Shown one piece after another: positions 53,891-64,000 of a stretch of 64,000 nucleotides of DNA (its first letter is position 1; each line of letters starts with the position of its first letter). This DNA comes from Achatina immaculata (lineage: Eukaryota > Mollusca > Gastropoda > Stylommatophora > Achatinidae). The stretch lies in contig CM019707.1 in assembly GCA_009760885.1 (NCBI GenBank), positions 36,926,234 through 36,990,233 on the forward strand, in the 5' to 3' direction. The position numbers were made by a program, and so were the translations under genes. A model generated the notes under the pieces. It was not told the DNA's origin. It saw only the letters and a list, made by a program, of their open reading frames with translations, and ran no database searches.

Positions 53891-54085
53891 GGCACTGTAG
53901 TACTTTCTTTCTCACATTCAATATAGCACTGTAGTACTTTTTTCTCACATTCAATATAGCATTGTAGTACTTTCTTTCTCACATTCAGTATGGCACTGTA
54001 GTACTTTCTTTCTCACATTCAATATAACACTGTAATACTTTCTTCTCACATTCAGTATAGCACTGTAATACTTTCTTTCTCACAT
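53870..54085. repeat. 33-bp minisatellite (unit 1)
   Basis: About 6.5 units of GCACTGTAGTACTTTCTTTC plus TCACATTCAATAG, next to the 5' break of LINE family 6, whose sequence TAGTACTTTCTTTTTCACATTC begins the array. Confidence 0.94.
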
Positions 54086-54500
54086 TCAGTGACATTGAGC
54101 TACTGCGCTACTGCACGAGATGGTTTTCAATGTCTGAAATGCTACTTTTGCCTGCCATGCTCAGCGATAGCGGAGGAAAAAACAAGTTTACAAAATCTGA
54201 GCCAGGTATCTGTCGGTTGGCTGATTAGTTTGTTTGTTCTGTGGGTTGGTTGGTTGGTTGCTTCGTTGATTGACTGCTTGGTTGACTGGTTCATTTGGTG
54301 TGTTGGCACACAATTTTGACTACCTAGTTCGTTTCAGAAGTAGTCTTTCAAAGTACGAAATGATACTTTGTTAGCTGATGCAGCAGTAACGGTCTCTGAA
54401 ACGACATACCAGCACGGAAGAGGAGCAGTTGTCTGTGGTAACTTTCATATTTTCTTAAAGCATGGATCAAGTTTCTGGGCTAACTCCACCTCCTTGATTG

Positions 54501-54518
54501 TGGGGGGGGGGGGGGGGG
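54501..54518. repeat. poly-G run
   Basis: A G run that differs in length among the three duplicated units (also 56188 and 58708). Confidence 0.85.
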
Positions 54519-54602
54519 CGCACTATATCATTCATACCCTGTTTGCCACCCTGAAGTAGAACAGCACCCTGTGACTTTAAACAGCACCACGATAAAGTAG
54601 GG

Positions 54603-54690
54603 GTGCTAGTTGGCTAAGTCGATAGTACGCTGTTCTCTCGTGGCTAGACGGCTGCTCGTCCTACCGGAGTCCGTGTTCGAATCCCAGGTA
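54603..54690 (+). mobile_element. tRNA-like SINE head (unit 1)
   Basis: A-box TAGTTGGCTAAGTCGATAGT and B-box GTTCGAATCCC with a long intervening region as in class II (Leu/Ser) tRNAs. Acceptor arms do not pair and the T stem is imperfect, so it is a derived element, not a tRNA gene. Confidence 0.6.
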
Positions 54691-55189
54691 ATTCTCTTGT
54701 GATTTTTCTTTCTCTCACGTCTCACTAAAGTGCTTTGTCTACGATTTTTTCGAGGTTTAATCCTACAATATTTGTTCTCTTACTCACGATAAAGTAGAAT
54801 ACGATCGCGTCCACCTGTTCTTTGTTGCGCTGCGAATCATCATGGCCTATTAGCAAAGCATCCCTTAAGGGACTCTCCGGAAAGTTCAGCTAAAATGAAA
54901 GAGAAGGCAAACATGGCCTTCCGCAGGAGACTTATAATTAGACGGCGTTTTTATACGCCCCTGAAAACGACGGTACAAACGTCGATACAAGCACGCAAAA
55001 GACGTTGGACCTGACCTCGTCTTGATCAACAGGGGACCATTCATCCTAGCAGAACTCTTATTGTTCCGTGCGTGCTATGGAAGACTTTCAGTCGGCGCCA
55101 TCAATAATCCTGACAAACTTCCGTCCTCTGTTAGACGTCAGACTTCCGCTTTGGTTTTTTTTTGTTTTTTTTGTTCAGCAATAGGCGGT
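54691..55189. other. No gene recognised (triplicated unique DNA)
   Basis: Also at about 56373-56875 and 58889-59395. A frame beginning MINRGPFILAELLLFRACYG is conserved in all three because the DNA was copied, and it runs into the 23-bp array. No known domain. It may be the body of the tRNA-like element. Confidence 0.45.
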
Positions 55190-55372
55190 GTTTATCATGG
55201 TGTCTTGGTGTTTGTTGTCGCGGTGTCTTGGTGTTTGTTATCATGGTGTCTTGGTGTTTGTTATCATGGTGTCTTGGTGTTTATTATCATGGTGTCTTGG
55301 TGTTTATTATCATGGTGTCTTGGTGTTTGTTATCATGGTGTCTTGGTGTTTATTATCATGGTGTCTTGGTGT
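55190..55372. repeat. 23-bp minisatellite, array 1
   Basis: About eight units of GTTTATTATCATGGTGTCTT plus GGT. Confidence 0.96.
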
Positions 55373-55480
55373 CCTCAACATTCCTCTCAGGAACCACATC
55401 TCTGTTGCCCCCAGCGATTTATTCGTTTTTTTCCGCCAATAGTCCGTGATTCACATCCATATAGCAAAGCAGGTTCAATA
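55372..55480 (-). pseudogene. LINE family 6 fragment at duplication junction
   Basis: Only the segment up to the 33-bp array remains; its left side is replaced by the 23-bp array. Confidence 0.8.
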
Positions 55481-55489
55481 TAGATCCAC

Positions 55490-55785
55490 TGTAGTACTTT
55501 CTTTCTCACATTCAATAGGGCACTGTAGTACTTTCTTTCTCACATTCAATAGGGCACTGTAGTACTTTCTTTCTCACATCAATAGGGCACTGTAGTACTT
55601 TCTTTCTCACATTCAGTATGGCACTGTAGTACTTTCTTTCTCACATTCAATATAGCATTGTAGTACTTTCTTTCTCACATTCAGTATGGCACTGTAGTAC
55701 TTTCTTTCTCACATTCAATATAACACTGTAATACTTTCTTCTCACATTCAGTATAGCACTGTAATACTTTCTTTCTCACATTCAG
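55490..55785. repeat. 33-bp minisatellite (unit 2)
   Basis: About nine units; two to three more than in unit 1. Confidence 0.94.
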
Positions 55786-56284
55786 TGACATTGAGCTACT
55801 GCGCTACTGCACGAGATGGTTTTCAATGTCTGAAATGCTACTTTTGCCTGCCATGCTCAGCGATAGCGGAGGAAAAAACAAGTTTACAAAATCTGAGCCA
55901 GGTATCTGTCGGTTGGCTGATTAGTTTGTTTGTTCTGTGGGTTGGTTGGTTGGTTGCTTCGTTGATTGACTGCTTGGTTGACTGGTTCATTTGGTGTGTT
56001 GGCACACAATTTTGACTACCTAGTTCGTTCCAGAAGTAGTCTTTCATGATACTTTGTTAGCTGATGCAGCAGTAACGGTCTTTGAAACGACATACCAGCA
56101 CGGAAGTGGAGCAGTTGTCTGTGGTAACTTTCATATTTTCTTAAAGCATGGATCAAGTTTCTGGGCTAACTCCACCTCCTTGATTGTGGGGGGGGGGGGG
56201 GGGGCACTATAGGATTCATACCCTGTATGCCGCCCTGAAGTAGAACAGCACCCTGTGACTTTAAACAGCACCACGATAAAGTAG

Positions 56285-56372
56285 GGGTGCTAGTTGGCTA
56301 AGTCGATAGTACGCTGTTCTCTCGTGGCTAGACGGCTGCTCGTCCTACCGGAGTCCGTGTTCGAATCCCAGG
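56285..56372 (+). mobile_element. tRNA-like SINE head (unit 2)
   Basis: Copy of 54603-54690 carried by the block duplication. Confidence 0.6.
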
Positions 56373-56875
56373 TAATTCTCTTGTGATTTTTCTTTCTCTC
56401 ACGTCTGACTAAAGTGCTTTGTCTACGATTTTTTCGAGGTTTAATCCTACAATATTTGTTCTCTTACTCACGATAAAGTAGAATACGATCGCGTCCACCT
56501 GTTCTTTGTTGCGCTGCGAATCATCATGGCCTATTAGCAAAGCATCCCTTAAGGGACTCTCCAGAAAGTTCAGCTAAAATGAAAGAGCAGGCAAACATGG
56601 CCTTCCGCAGGAGACTTATAATTAGACGGCGTTTTTACTCGCACCTGACAATGACGGTACAAACGTCGATACAAGCACGCAAAAGACGTTGGACCTGACC
56701 TCGTCTTGATCAACAGGGGACCATTCATCCTAGCAGAACTCTTATTGTTCCGTGCGTGCTATAGAAGACTTTCAGTCGGCGCCATCAATAATCCTGACAA
56801 ACTTCCGTCCTCTGTTAGAAGTCAGACGTTCGCTTTGGTTTTTTTTTGTTTTTTTTGTTCAGCAATAGGCGGTGT

Positions 56876-57395
56876 TTATCACTGTGTCTTGGTGTTTGTT
56901 GTCGCGGTGTCTTGGGTTTGTTGTCGCGGTGTCTTGGTGTTTGTTGTCGCGGTGTCTTGGTGTTTGTTGTCGCGGTGTCTTGGTGTTTGTTGTCGCGGTG
57001 TCTTGGTGTTTGTTGTCGCGGTGTCTTGGTGTTTGTTGTCGCGGTGTCTTGGTGTTTGTTGTCGCGGTGTCTTGGTGTTTATTATCGCGGTGTCTTGGTG
57101 TTTATTATCAGAGTGTCTTGGTGTTATTATCACAGTGTCTTGGTGTTTATTATCACAGTGTCTTGGTGTTTATTATCACAGTGTCTTGGTGTTATTATCA
57201 CGGTGTCTTGGTGTTTATTATCACAGTGTCTTGGTGTTTATTATCACAGTGTCTTGGTGTTTATTATCACAGTGTCTTGGTGTTTATTATCACGGTGTCT
57301 TGGTGTTTATTATCACAGTGTCTTGGTGTTATTATCACGGTGTCTTGGTGTTTATTATCACAGTGTCTTGGTGTTTATTATCACAGTGTCTTGGT
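56876..57395. repeat. 23-bp minisatellite, array 2
   Basis: About 22 units. The left block carries TGTCGCGG and the right block TATCACAG or TATCACGG variants; some units are 22 bp, missing one T. Confidence 0.96.
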
Positions 57396-57595
57396 GTACC
57401 CTTACTTCTGTTCCCCTGTGGTGTCCATATTAGTGCTATTTTTTGGTAGTGAGTTGTCACTCATCCGAAGCACATGTCCCAACCATCGCCAGCGTCTTTC
57501 CTAAATAGTTGCTGTCAATGGCTTCATCTGCATTTCTGCCAAGAAGATATTGTTTCTTAACAGTCATAATATTCATATATGAAATATTTTACAAT
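57396..57595 (-). pseudogene. LINE family 5 fragment (unit 3)
   Basis: Duplicate of 53091-53291, starting at ACCCTTACTTCTGTTCCCCT. Confidence 0.8.
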
Positions 57596-58005
57596 ATGCC
57601 GGGCTGAGTGGACGACCATACCCCTCCACAAATCTCTGTCCTTGACATTTCTGAGTAGCCCTGCTGCTGAGGTCCTTCCATGGCACAGTGTCAGGACTTC
57701 TAACATCTGTTCCCTCGGTCTTCCTCGTCTCTCCTGTCGTCAGTTTCCCCCACTGTTATGACGTTCTCTGGTTTCTCTCTTCTCATCACATGCCCTAAGA
57801 ATGATGACTGCCTTTTCCTTATCTTTGTTATTACACCACGTTGTTCGTTAGCTTGCCTCACACACTGCTCATTAGTTATCTTGGCTGTCCATGGTGTCCT
57901 CAACATTCCTCTCAGGAACCACATCTCTGTTGCCCCCAGCGATTTATTCGTTTTTTTCCGCCAATAGTCCGTGATTCACATCCATATAGCAAAGCAGGTT
58001 CAATA
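57596..58005 (-). pseudogene. LINE family 6 fragment (unit 3)
   Basis: Duplicate of 53441-53865, with an in-frame loss of bases in the ASEEQRG region and in the EEDSREQ region that break the frame. Confidence 0.85.
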
Positions 58006-58011
58006 TAGATC

Positions 58012-58312
58012 CACTGTAGTACTTTCTTTCTCACATTCAATAGGGCACTGTAGTACTTTCTTTCTCACATTCAATAGGGCACTGTAGTACTTTCTTTCTC
58101 ACATCAATAGGGCACTGTAGTACTTTCTTTCTCACATTCAGTATGGCACTGTAGTACTTTCTTTCTCACATTCAATATAGCATTGTAGTACTTTCTTTCT
58201 CACATTCAGTATGGCACTGTAGTACTTTCTTTCTCACATTCAATATAACACTGTAATACTTTCTTCTCACATTCAGTATAGCACTGTAATACTTTCTTTC
58301 TCACATTCAGTG
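58012..58312. repeat. 33-bp minisatellite (unit 3)
   Basis: About nine units, with the same unit order as unit 2, so unit 3 and unit 2 are closest relatives. Confidence 0.94.
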
Positions 58313-58800
58313 ACATTGAGCTACTGCGCTACTGCACGAGATGGTTTTCAATGTCTGAAATGCTACTTTTGCCTGCCATGCTCAGCGATAGCGGAGGAAA
58401 AAACAAGTTTACAAATCTGAGCCAGGTATCTGTCGGTTGGCTGATTAGTTTGTTTGTTCTGTGGGTGGTTTGGTTGCTTCGTTGATTGACTGCTTGGTTG
58501 ACTGGTTCATTTGGTGTGTTGGCACACAATTTTGACTACCTAGTTCGTTCCAGAAGTAGTCTTTCATGATACTTTGTTAGCTGATGCAGCAGTAACGGTC
58601 TTTGAAACGACATACCAGCACGGAAGTGGAGCAGTTGTCTGTGGTAACTTTCATATTTTCTTAAAGCATGGATCAAGTTTCTGGGCTAACTCCACCTCCT
58701 TGATTGTGGGGGGGGGGGGGGGCACTATAGGATTCATACCCTGTATGCCGCCCTGAAGTAGAACAGCACCCTGTGACTTTAAACAGCACCACGATAAAGT

Positions 58801-58888
58801 AGGGGTGCTAGTTGGCTAAGTCGATAGTACGCTGTTCTCTCGTGGCTAGACGGCTGCTCGTCCTACCGGAGTCCGTGTTCGAATCCCA
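58801..58888 (+). mobile_element. tRNA-like SINE head (unit 3)
   Basis: Copy of 54603-54690 carried by the block duplication. Confidence 0.6.
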
Positions 58889-59395
58889 GGTAATTCTCTT
58901 GTGATTTTTCTTTCTCTCACGTCTGACTAAAGTGCTTTGTCTACGATTTTTTCGAGGTTTAATCCTACAATATTTGTTCTCTTACTCACGATAAAGTAGA
59001 ATACGATCGCGTCCACCTGTTCTTTGTTGCGCTGCGAATCATCATGGCCTATTAGCAAAGCATCCCTTAAGGGACTCTCCAGAAAGTTCAGCTAAAATGA
59101 AAGAGCAGGCAAACATGGCCTTCCGCAGGAGACTTATAATTAGACGGCGTTTTTACTCGCACCTGACAATGACGGTACAAACGTCGATACAAGCACGCAA
59201 AAGACGTTGGACCTGACCTCGTCTTGATCAACAGGGGACCATTCATCCTAGCAGAACTCTTATTGTTCCGTGCGTGCTATAGAAGACTTTCAGTCGGCGC
59301 CATCAATAATCCTGACAAACTTCCGTCCTCTGTTAGAAGTCAGACGTTCGCTTTGGTTTTTTTTTTTGGTTTTTTTTTTTATTCAGCAATAGGCG

Positions 59396-60368
59396 GTGTT
59401 TATCACTGTGTCTTGGTGTTTGTTGTCGCGGTGTCTTGGTGTTTGTTGTCGCGGTGTCTTGGTGTTTGTTGTCGCGGTGTCTTGGTGTTTGTTGTCGCGG
59501 TGTCTTGGTGTTTATTATCACAGTGTCTTGGTGTTTATTATCACAGTGTCTTGGTGTTTATTATCACAGTGTCTTAGTGTTTATTATCACAGTGTCTTGG
59601 TGTTTGTTGTCGGGGTGTCTTGGTGTTTGTTGTCGCGGTGTCTTGGTGTTTGTTGTCACGGTGTCTTGGTGTTTATTATCACGGTGTCTTGGTGTTTATT
59701 ATCAGAGTGTCTTGGTGTTATTATCACAGTGTCTTGGTGTTTATTATCACAGTGTCTTGGTGTTTATTATCACAGTGTCTTGGTGTTTATTATCACAGTG
59801 TCTTGGTGTTTATTATCACAGTGTCTTGGTGTTTATTATCACGGTGTCTTGGTGTTTATTATCACGGTGTCTTGGTGTTTATTATCACAGTGTCTTGGTG
59901 TTTATTATCACAGTGTCTTGGTGTTTATTATCACAGTGTCTTGGTGTTTATTATCACAGTGTCTTGGTGTTTATTATCACAGTGTCTTGGTGTTATTATC
60001 ACGGTGTCTTGATGTTTATTATCACAGTGTCTTGGTGTTTATTATCACAGTGTCTTGGTGTTTATTATCACAGTGTCTTGGTGTTTATTATCAAAGTGTC
60101 TTGGTGTTTATTATCACAGTGTCTTGGTGTTTATTATCAAAGTGTCTTGGTGTTTATTATCACAGTGTCTTGGTGTTTATTATCACAGTGTCTTGGTGTT
60201 TATTATCACAGTGTCTTGGTGTTTATTATCAAAGTGTCTTGGTGTTTATTATCACAGTGTCTTGGTTTTTATTATCACAGTGTCTTGGTGTTTATTATCA
60301 CAGTGTCTTGGTGTTTATTATCACAGTGTCTTGGTGTTTATTATCACAGTGTCTTGGTGTTTATTGTC
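59396..60368. repeat. 23-bp minisatellite, array 3
   Basis: About 42 units, mostly TATCACAG type, with TGTCGCGG units at the left and a second TGTCGNGG cluster at 59605-59660. The 333- and 364-codon frames here are artefacts: 23 bp is not a multiple of three, but the unit is stop-free in all three plus frames. Confidence 0.97.
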
Positions 60369-60540
60369 GCGATATCGTGTTTTTTTTTTTTGCATGAGAA
60401 AATCTGCTTTTCTGTTGGTTCATCCTTGGAGCACAAGGTCCTGCTAAGCCTGCAGACGAATAGTCAGAATACTGTGAACAATTTGTCAAGATATCTGTGG
60501 CAGTTCTCGAACAGTTTTTTGCAGATCTAGAATCTGTGCT

Positions 60541-60720
60541 TTCGTTCTTGAAGTAAATGTTCTCGAAATACGAGTATAAATGTTTTTTTGAACTTTTCTA
60601 AGAGTGTGTGTTCTTAGAGTGTATGTTCTTGGTGAATATATTCTTGGAATTGTTCTTAGAGTATAGGTTCTTGAAATATGTTCTTCTACGTTTTTTGGGA
60701 GGTGGGGGGAGGTATATGTT
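60541..60720. repeat. Degenerate short repeat GTTCTTGGAGTATAT
   Basis: Irregular 14-16-bp units such as GTTCTTAGAGTATAG. The counterpart at 62935-63190 has more units. Confidence 0.75.
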
Positions 60721-60795
60721 CTTACATTCTGCCCTTCATCACTCCATCTTTCATTCTTCTCACACACTCAATTTAATACAAGTATACAAATTACA
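60719..60795 (-). pseudogene. LINE family 4 3' UTR fragment (copy A)
   Basis: Matches the segment at 63320-63395 (ACATTCTGCCCTTCATCACT, TTTAATACAAGTATAC). The terminal part with CCCAATTCTT is missing. Confidence 0.7.
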
Positions 60796-60936
60796 TTAGG
60801 AACAAAAAGCATATCGAAAGAGTGTAAGAGAGAGAGAGAGAGAGAGAAAGGAAGAGAGAGAAAGAGAGAGAGAGAACAGGAGGTGCATGGAAGAAATAAC
60901 AGAACTTTAATACCCCTCCCCCCCCCCTTTTGCACG

Positions 60937-61330
60937 AATAAAATTAACGAGAGTTCTCCAAAACAAAAAAAGGTCTTACACGAATAAAATAACGAGTCTT
61001 ATCAAAAAAGTATTACACGAATAAAATTAACGAGAGTTATCCAAAGCAAAAAAAGGTCTTACACGAATAAAATTAACGAGAGTTATCCAAAGCAAAAAAA
61101 GGTCTTACACGAATAAAATTAACGAGAGTTATCCAAAACAAAAAAAAAGGTCTTACACGAATAAAATTAACGAGAGTTATCCAAAACAAAAAAAAAGGTC
61201 TTACACGAATAAAATTAACGAGAGTTATCCAAAGCAAAAAAAAAGGTCTTACACGAATAAAATTAACGAGAGTTATCCAAAATAAAAAAATCTTACACGA
61301 ATAAAATTAACGAGTCTTATCAAGAAAGTC
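60937..61330. repeat. 46-bp minisatellite (copy A)
   Basis: About eight units of ACACGAATAAAATTAACGAG plus AGTTATCCAAAGC and an A run of variable length. Confidence 0.95.
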
Positions 61331-61371
61331 TATTTACTCCTTTGAACTCTGAAATTTTCACTCTAATATAG

Positions 61372-62765
61372 TTATTATCACAGTGTCTTGGTGTTATTAT
61401 CAAAGTGTCCTGGTGTTATTATCACGGTGTCTTGGTGTTTATTATAACAGTGTCTTGATGTTATTATCACGGTGTCTTGGTGTTTATTATAACAGTGTCT
61501 TGGTGTTTATTATCACAGTGTCTTGGTGTTTATTATCAAAGTGTCCTGGGTTATTATCACGGTGTCTTGGTGTTTATTATCACGGTGTCTTGTTGTTTAT
61601 TATCACAGTGTCTTGGTGTTATTATCAAAGTGTCCTGGTGTTATTATCACGGTGTCTTGGTGTTTATTATAACAGTGTCTTGATGTTATTATCACGGTGT
61701 CTTGGTGTTTATTATAACAGTGTCTTGGTGTTTATTATCACAGTGTCTTGGTGTTTATTATCAAAGTGTCCTGGGTTATTATCACAGTGTCTTCGTGTTT
61801 ATTATCACAGTGTCTTCGTGTTTATTATCACAGTGTCTTGGTGTTATTATCACAGTGTCTTGGTGTTATTATCACAGTGTCTTGGTGTTTATTATCACGG
61901 TGTCTTGGTGTTTGTTGTCGCGGTGTCTCGGTGTTTGTTATCATTGTGTCTTGGTGTTTGTTGTCGCGGTGTCTTGGTGTTATTATCACAGTGTCTTGGT
62001 GTTATTATCACGGTGTCTTGGTGTTTATTATCACGGTGTCTTGGTGTTTGTTGTCGCGGTGTCTCGGTGTTTGTTATCATTGTGTCTTGGTGTTTGTTGT
62101 CGCGGTGTCTTGGTGTTTGTTATCATGGTGTCTTGGTGTTTGTTGTCGCGGTGTCTTGGTGTTTGTTATCATGGTGTCTTGGTGTTTGTTATCGCGGTGT
62201 CTTGGTGTTTATTATCATGGTGTCTTGGTGTTTGTTGTCGCGGTGTCTTGGTGTTTGTTATCATGGTGTCTTGGTGTTTATTATCACGATGTCTTGGTGT
62301 TTGTTGTCGCGGTGTCTTGGTGTTTGTTATCATGGTGTCTTGGTGTTTATTATCACGGTGTCTTGGTGTTTGTTATCACGGTTTCTTGGTGTTTATTATC
62401 ACGGTGTCTTGGTGTTTGTTGTCGCGGTGTCTTGGTGTTTATTATCACGGTGTCTTGTTGTTTATTATCACAGTGTCTTGGTGTTATTATCAAAGTGTCT
62501 TGGTGTTATTATCACGGTGTCTTGGTGTTTATTATAACAGTGTCTTGGTGTTATTATCACGGTGTCTTGGTGTTTATTATAACAGTGTCTTGGTGTTTAT
62601 TATCACAGTGTCTTGGTGTTTATTATCAAAGTGTCTTGGGTTATTATCACAGTGTCTTCGTGTTTATTATCACAGTGTCTTCGTGTTTATTATCACAGTG
62701 TCTTGGTGTTATTATCACGGTGTCTTGGTGTTTATTATCACAGTGTCTTGGTGTTTATTATCACG
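61372..62765. repeat. 23-bp minisatellite, array 4
   Basis: About 61 units with five variants (TATCACAG, TATCACGG, TATCAAAG, TATCATGG, TGTCGCGG). A block of about 300 bp around 61400-61780 recurs almost unchanged at 62440-62660. Confidence 0.97.
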
Positions 62766-63240
62766 ATATCGTGTTTTTTTTTTTTGCATGAGAAAATCTG
62801 CTTTTCTGTTTGTTCATCCTTGGAGCACAAGGTCCTGCTAAGCCTGCAGACGAATAGTCAGAATACTGTGAACAGTTTGTCAAGATATCTGTGGCAGTTC
62901 TCGAACAGTTTCTATTGCAGATCTAGAATCTGTGCTTTCGTTCTTGAAGTAAATATTCTCGAAATACGAGTATAAATGTTTTTTGAAGTTTTCTAAGATT
63001 GTGTGTTTTTAGAGTGTATGTTCTTGGAGTATATATTCTTGGAACTGTTCTTAGAGTATAGGTTCTTGAAATATATTCTTCTACATTTGGGGGGGGGGGG
63101 GTATATGTTCTTTGAGTATATATTCTTGGAGTAAATGTTATTGAAGTATGTTGTCAGAAGTTTTCTTGGAGTATATGTCCTTGGAGAATATCTGATTAAA
63201 TTGACTGTATTTATCATTATTGCTGCTGAATGATAGGAGA

Positions 63241-63400
63241 TAGAGAGAGAAAATGAATGAATGAATGAATGAATGAATGATCTTTATTTTTAAAGGGTAA
63301 AGAATTGGGCAAGCAGGCCCGTCTTACATTCTGCCCTTCATCACTCCATATTTCATTCTTCCCACACACGCGATTTAATACAAGTATACAAAATAAATTA
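63241..63400 (-). pseudogene. LINE family 4 3' UTR (copy B)
   Basis: Minus strand ends GCCCAATTCTTTACCC, AAAAATAAAGATCATTCATT and (CATT)n, homologous to the 3' end at 52860-52946, whose tail is CAGT instead. Confidence 0.8.
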
Positions 63401-63517
63401 TTAACAAAAAGCATATCAAAAGAGTGTAAGAGAGAGAGAAAGGAAGAGAGAGAGAGAGAGAGCACAGGAGGTGGATGGAAGAAATAACAGAACTTTAAAT
63501 ACCCCCCCCCCTTTTTT

Positions 63518-63640
63518 GCACGAATAAAATTAACGAAAGTTATCCAAAACAAAAAAGGTCTTAAACGAATAAAATTAACGAGAGTTATCCAGAACAAAAA
63601 AAGTTCTTACATGAATAAAATTAACGAGTCTTATCATGAA
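63518..63640. repeat. 46-bp minisatellite (copy B)
   Basis: About 2.5 units, against about eight in copy A. Confidence 0.93.
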
Positions 63641-63744
63641 AGCCTACTTACTCCTTTGAACTCTGAAATTTTCACTCTAAGATACTTTTAGTGCATCATC
63701 TGCCATGTGTATGCAGTATCATTTCGTAAGTTCTGAATTCTATA

Positions 63745-63835
63745 ATATTGGTGACGAAAGCTCATCCGTTGAATTTACTGTAGCCGTTATAGTTTTTTAT
63801 ATGATCGTCAGGTTGTCTTTCTCTCTACTATTTTA
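63745..63835 (+). repeat. Dispersed repeat shared with 5645-5730
   Basis: GTTGAATTTACTGTA and TATATGATCGTCAGGTTGTC. The function is unknown. Confidence 0.6.
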
Positions 63836-63847
63836 GGTTGTGGCCGC

Positions 63848-64000
63848 GATAAATAAGGTACTTTCATACAGCATTGTTAACATGTTGTGGCAGAGAGAAA
63901 TAAGGTACTTTCATACAGCATTGTTAACATGTTGTGGCAGAGAGAAATAAGGTACTTTCATACAGCATTGTTAACATGTGGCAGAGAGAAATAAGGTACT
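63848..64000. repeat. 47-bp minisatellite running off the window
   Basis: Just over three units of AAATAAGGTACTTTCATACA plus GCATTGTTAACATGTTGTGGCAGAGAG. The total length is unknown. Confidence 0.93.

Larger units (their letters stand above)
53741..55367 (+). repeat. Duplicated block, unit 1
   Basis: From within LINE family 6 (GGTGTCCTCAACATTCCTCT) through the 33-bp array, unique DNA, a tRNA-like SINE head and the first 23-bp array. It ends where the same GGTGTCCTCAAC sequence restarts. Confidence 0.92.
55368..57395 (+). repeat. Duplicated block, unit 2
   Basis: Repeats unit 1 with a longer 23-bp array and ends at GTGTCTTGGTG fused to LINE family 5 sequence ACCCTTACTTCTG. Confidence 0.92.
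57396..60370 (+). repeat. Duplicated block, unit 3
   Basis: Begins further left in the ancestral order (LINE 5, then LINE 6), lacks the SINE, and continues through the same block to a still longer 23-bp array. Confidence 0.92.
60366..61374 (+). repeat. Right-flank duplication, copy A
   Basis: GCATGAGAAAATCTGCTTTT through a TTCTTGGAGTATA-rich segment, a LINE 4 end, a (GA)n run and the 46-bp array, to TTTTCACTCTAA. Repeated at 62763-63690. Confidence 0.93.
62763..63690 (+). repeat. Right-flank duplication, copy B
   Basis: Copy of 60366-61374 but with a fuller LINE 4 end and a shorter 46-bp array. Confidence 0.93.

Noticed and set aside
54603..54690. Functional tRNA genes (also 31262, 33003, 38157, 39647)
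   Set aside because: A and B boxes are present but acceptor stems do not pair and T stems are imperfect; SINE heads fit better.
59396..60530. Cys/Leu-rich 'membrane protein' frames of 333-364 residues (also 55022-55483, 56706-57504, 61383-62841)
   Set aside because: Produced by the 23-bp array, which is open in all three plus frames; hydrophobicity is accidental.
37164..64000. Third exon of the receptor (TM3 onward)
   Set aside because: No segment with a TM3 DRY/ERY-like end, TM6 or TM7 NPxxY pattern on the plus strand could be recognised; not claimed.
1..64000. Bacterial or viral origin of the window
   Set aside because: GT-AG introns, SINEs, LINEs, mariner and pervasive minisatellites are eukaryotic; no gene density, operons or viral genes.

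Overview
The window looks like intergenic and intronic DNA from a eukaryotic, repeat-rich invertebrate genome. The evidence is a GT-AG spliced peptide-receptor gene, tRNA-derived SINE heads, several LINE clades, a mariner transposon and very many minisatellites. A lophotrochozoan, probably a mollusc, fits best, but that is inference; no rRNA, mitochondrial or species-diagnostic gene is present. There is no operon structure and no sign of bacterial or viral origin.

The only convincing host gene is a partial class A GPCR on the + strand. Exon 1 (34898-35085) holds the N-terminus and TM1. Exon 2 (37030-37163) holds TM2 and extracellular loop 1. The exons join in frame (phase 2), and exon 2 ends at a perfect GTGAGT donor inside the codon expected to give the conserved TM3 cysteine. 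TM2/ECL1 resembles the ETH/GHSR/TRH-receptor-like peptide receptors. No later exon is recognisable, so everything to the right is either its long next intron or intergenic DNA.

The rest is mobile DNA and tandem repeats. 0-12 kb: LINE 3' ends, SINEs, a (TATC)n block and a 24-bp minisatellite duplicated with its flank. 12-20 kb: a nested LINE-in-LINE, a 2.03-kb tandem duplication, (CAA)n tracts and two large minisatellites (34 bp and 37-38 bp). 20-27 kb: a 1.48-kb tandem duplication inside a dead LINE, then a young, 5'-truncated LINE with an open 718-codon reverse-transcriptase frame and a 12-bp target-site duplication. 27-34 kb: minisatellites, a candidate hAT element, (CATC)n arrays and a 1.75-kb tandem duplication carrying a tRNA-Cys-derived SINE. 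34-37 kb: the GPCR exons. 38-42 kb: a mariner element broken by a SINE and by a LINE with a C-terminal restriction-like endonuclease. 42-50 kb: a 2.9-kb satellite, a candidate hAT MITE and six more arrays. 50-64 kb: G-rich GAGT repeats, four LINE ends and a region rearranged by repeated duplications whose junctions lie in a 23-bp minisatellite.

The genes do not form a pathway. The interest is genome-structural: nested insertions that can be ordered in time, filled and empty paralogous sites, minisatellites that appear to grow out of transposon ends, and higher-order repeats. Most long open frames here are by-products of tandem units whose length is a multiple of three and should not be annotated as proteins.
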